Source of the DNA: an uncultured Prevotellaceae bacterium | GTDB lineage: Bacteria > Bacteroidota > Bacteroidia > Bacteroidales > Bacteroidaceae | Assembly (NCBI GenBank): GCA_937893145.1 | Contig: CALBJW010000057.1 | Location: 1 to 20,811 of the forward strand | Reading direction: 5' to 3' | Length of the DNA stretch: 20,811 nt | In this document: positions 20,781 through 20,811 of the stretch, piece after piece | How positions within the stretch are numbered: the first letter of the stretch is position 1 | Layout: every line of letters begins with the position of its first letter | Program-made: the position numbers and the translations under genes | The notes under the pieces: generated by a model | What the model saw: the letters and a program-made list of their open reading frames with translations, nothing else | Told to the model about the DNA's origin: nothing | Database searches by the model: none

Positions 20781-20811
20781 CGTGCGGCATACGGTTGATA
20801 GCCCTATTTAC

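Overview
The window reads as chromosome of a Bacteroidales bacterium, most likely a Prevotella-like member of the Prevotellaceae. Three things point there. The upstream regions carry TAnnTTTG -7 boxes, the Bacteroidetes housekeeping promoter element. The gene families are typical of the group: short CstA, Bacteroidetes-type TonB, FtsX-type permeases, GHL10 and GH43 secreted enzymes, small PF13568-like barrels and a C69 peptidase. Most exported proteins have short MKK-type signal peptides. I see no rRNA, tRNA, CRISPR array, transposase or phage gene. Taxonomy is inferred from style, not from a marker gene.

Layout. (1) 1-6303, all minus strand: the 5' part of a phosphohexomutase gene, then (in transcription order from 6303 leftward) cstA, a tiny membrane protein 10 bp behind it, a small outer-membrane barrel, nadC and a secreted C69 dipeptidase, closed by a hairpin terminator. 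(2) 6401-10718, plus strand: a secreted GHL10 hydrolase, a FucP-type sugar transporter, and a response regulator and histidine kinase that are both stripped down. (3) 10690-13620, minus strand: an ABC ATPase whose 3' end overlaps the kinase gene by 29 bp, a shortened FtsX-type permease with its own consensus promoter, and TonB. (4) 13932-14588, plus: an outer-membrane barrel. (5) 14578-19609, minus: a tightly packed four-gene operon of ATP-grasp enzyme, PfkB kinase, CutC and secreted transglutaminase-like protein, with gaps or overlaps of only 8-11 bp. (6) 19707-20747, plus: a secreted GH43-like enzyme.

How the genes may work together. GHL10 plus the FHS-family transporter looks like a small glycan-scavenging unit, possibly for peptidoglycan sugars. 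The response regulator, kinase, ATPase and permease look like a compact version of the NtrC-like two-component/MacB-type ABC clusters common in Bacteroidetes: the regulator lacks the AAA+ domain, the kinase lacks its membrane sensor, and the permease lacks a second periplasmic domain and a last helix. The ATP-grasp/PfkB/CutC/transglutaminase operon has no obvious known pathway and is the best candidate for undescribed biology.

A second layer is the intergenic DNA. Several gaps hold short tandem or palindromic repeats (7-mers of the type AGTGAAG, AGTTAAA and AATTAAA; an 8-mer nnTGTTAC; a TACGAAAC unit) that sit against start or stop codons. In two places they form part of the coding sequence: a signal peptide and a protein C-terminus. 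A 33-nt leader element is shared by two unlinked genes.
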